This document shows, piece by piece, positions 63,765-64,000 of a stretch of DNA of 64,000 bases. Position numbers and translations under genes: made by a program. Each line of letters opens with the position of its first letter. The stretch's first letter is position 1. This DNA is from an uncultured Monoglobus sp. GTDB lineage: Bacteria; Bacillota; Clostridia; Monoglobales; Monoglobaceae. The stretch spans positions 1 through 64,000 of the forward strand of contig CANRHV010000002.1 of assembly GCA_947630505.1 (NCBI GenBank). Reading direction: 5' to 3'. The notes below the pieces were generated by a model, which saw nothing but the letters and a program-made list of their open reading frames with translations, ran no database searches and was not told the DNA's origin.

Positions 63765-64000
63765 ATGAAAAGGATTTTATGTTTGGGACTGATATTGACA
63801 ATGATTTGCTCTTTGTTGACATTTATACCGGTAAATGCCGCGACGATAGTAGCAAGTGGCAATTGCGGAGCAGAGGGGGATAACCTGAAATGGACAATTG
63901 ACGATGATGACACGCTGACAATAAGCGGCACCGGACGTATGAAGGATAATCACATACCGTGGAGGGGAACATTTTCAAAGGTTGTAATCGAAGATGGTGT
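63765..64000 (+). CDS. N-terminus of an exported protein (3' end outside window)
   Basis: Starts at the ATG 63765 after AGGAGGT; missing from the track because it runs off the window. Signal peptide MKRILCLGLILTMICSLL...VNAA. The mature start (SGNCGAEGDNLKWTIDD, DTLTISGTGRM) is the pattern that introduces BspA-type leucine-rich-repeat surface proteins in Clostridia. Seventy-eight codons visible. Expression is likely governed by the leader just upstream. Confidence 0.75.
   Translation, partial: MKRILCLGLILTMICSLLTFIPVNAATIVASGNCGAEGDNLKWTIDDDDTLTISGTGRMKDNHIPWRGTFSKVVIEDG

Overview
The window reads as chromosome from a spore-forming anaerobic Firmicute of the class Clostridia. Evidence: spore-cortex genes yabP/yabQ, an IreB-family gene, MecA, a RecA-RecX pair, YloU/YloV, a gene-split archaeal/clostridial-type glutamate synthase, two giant SLH (S-layer homology) surface proteins, strong AGGAGG ribosome sites, many TTG starts and near-consensus sigma-A promoters. 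I cannot name the genus. No rRNA, tRNA, CRISPR array, integrase or complete mobile element was found.

Layout. 1-7.2 kb: the C-terminal end of an exported protein, then a minus-strand block (ireB, pheT, a P-loop kinase-like gene, pheS, a coiled-coil protein, coaD, rsmD) preceded by a probable 6S RNA gene. 7.4-10.2 kb: mecA, then a glutamine-synthetase-like gene whose product lacks all three n1 metal ligands, followed by an ANTAR regulator. 10.5-16.4 kb: a self-contained six-gene cassette of podovirus-like virion genes (scaffold-like, N4-gp56-type capsid, small protein, connector, beta-propeller-like stabiliser, internal/ejection-like protein). It has no terminase, portal, integrase or lysis genes. 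It is followed by an AgrA/AgrC-like (LytTR/GHKL) two-component pair. 18.7-24.8 kb: a cyclophilin lipoprotein and a five-gene glutamate synthase operon whose leader contains an early terminator.

24.9-37.1 kb is a co-directional housekeeping run: yabP, yabQ, divIC, yabR, nfeD-like, SPFH protein, yebC, yhaO/yhaN-like nuclease pair, yloU, yloV, recG and a YczE-like membrane protein. A CPA1-type cation/proton antiporter and a small DUF6514-like gene follow on the minus strand. 39.9-50.3 kb holds two SLH proteins with enormous Ser/Glu/Pro/Thr-rich repeat regions and nearly identical C-termini. A compact candidate type I toxin-antitoxin locus (24-residue hydrophobic peptide opposed by an antisense RNA) lies between them and recA. 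50.9-63.2 kb: recA, recX, rimO, pgsA, the fatty-acid operon plsX-fabH-fabK-fabD-fabG-acpP-fabF, rnc, a radical SAM gene and a small nuclease-like gene. The window ends in the first residues of another exported protein, whose mRNA leader looks like a bistable orphan riboregulator.

The main themes are nitrogen assimilation (GS-like protein, ANTAR, glutamate synthase), lipid and envelope synthesis, and surface proteins. Two families of dispersed intergenic repeats run through the window: a period-7 array beginning AACGTAG, sometimes with terminal inverted repeats, and GC-rich hairpin modules. They sit mostly just after stop codons and in one case supply the C-terminus of a gene. All identifications come from reading the sequence; no database search was run.
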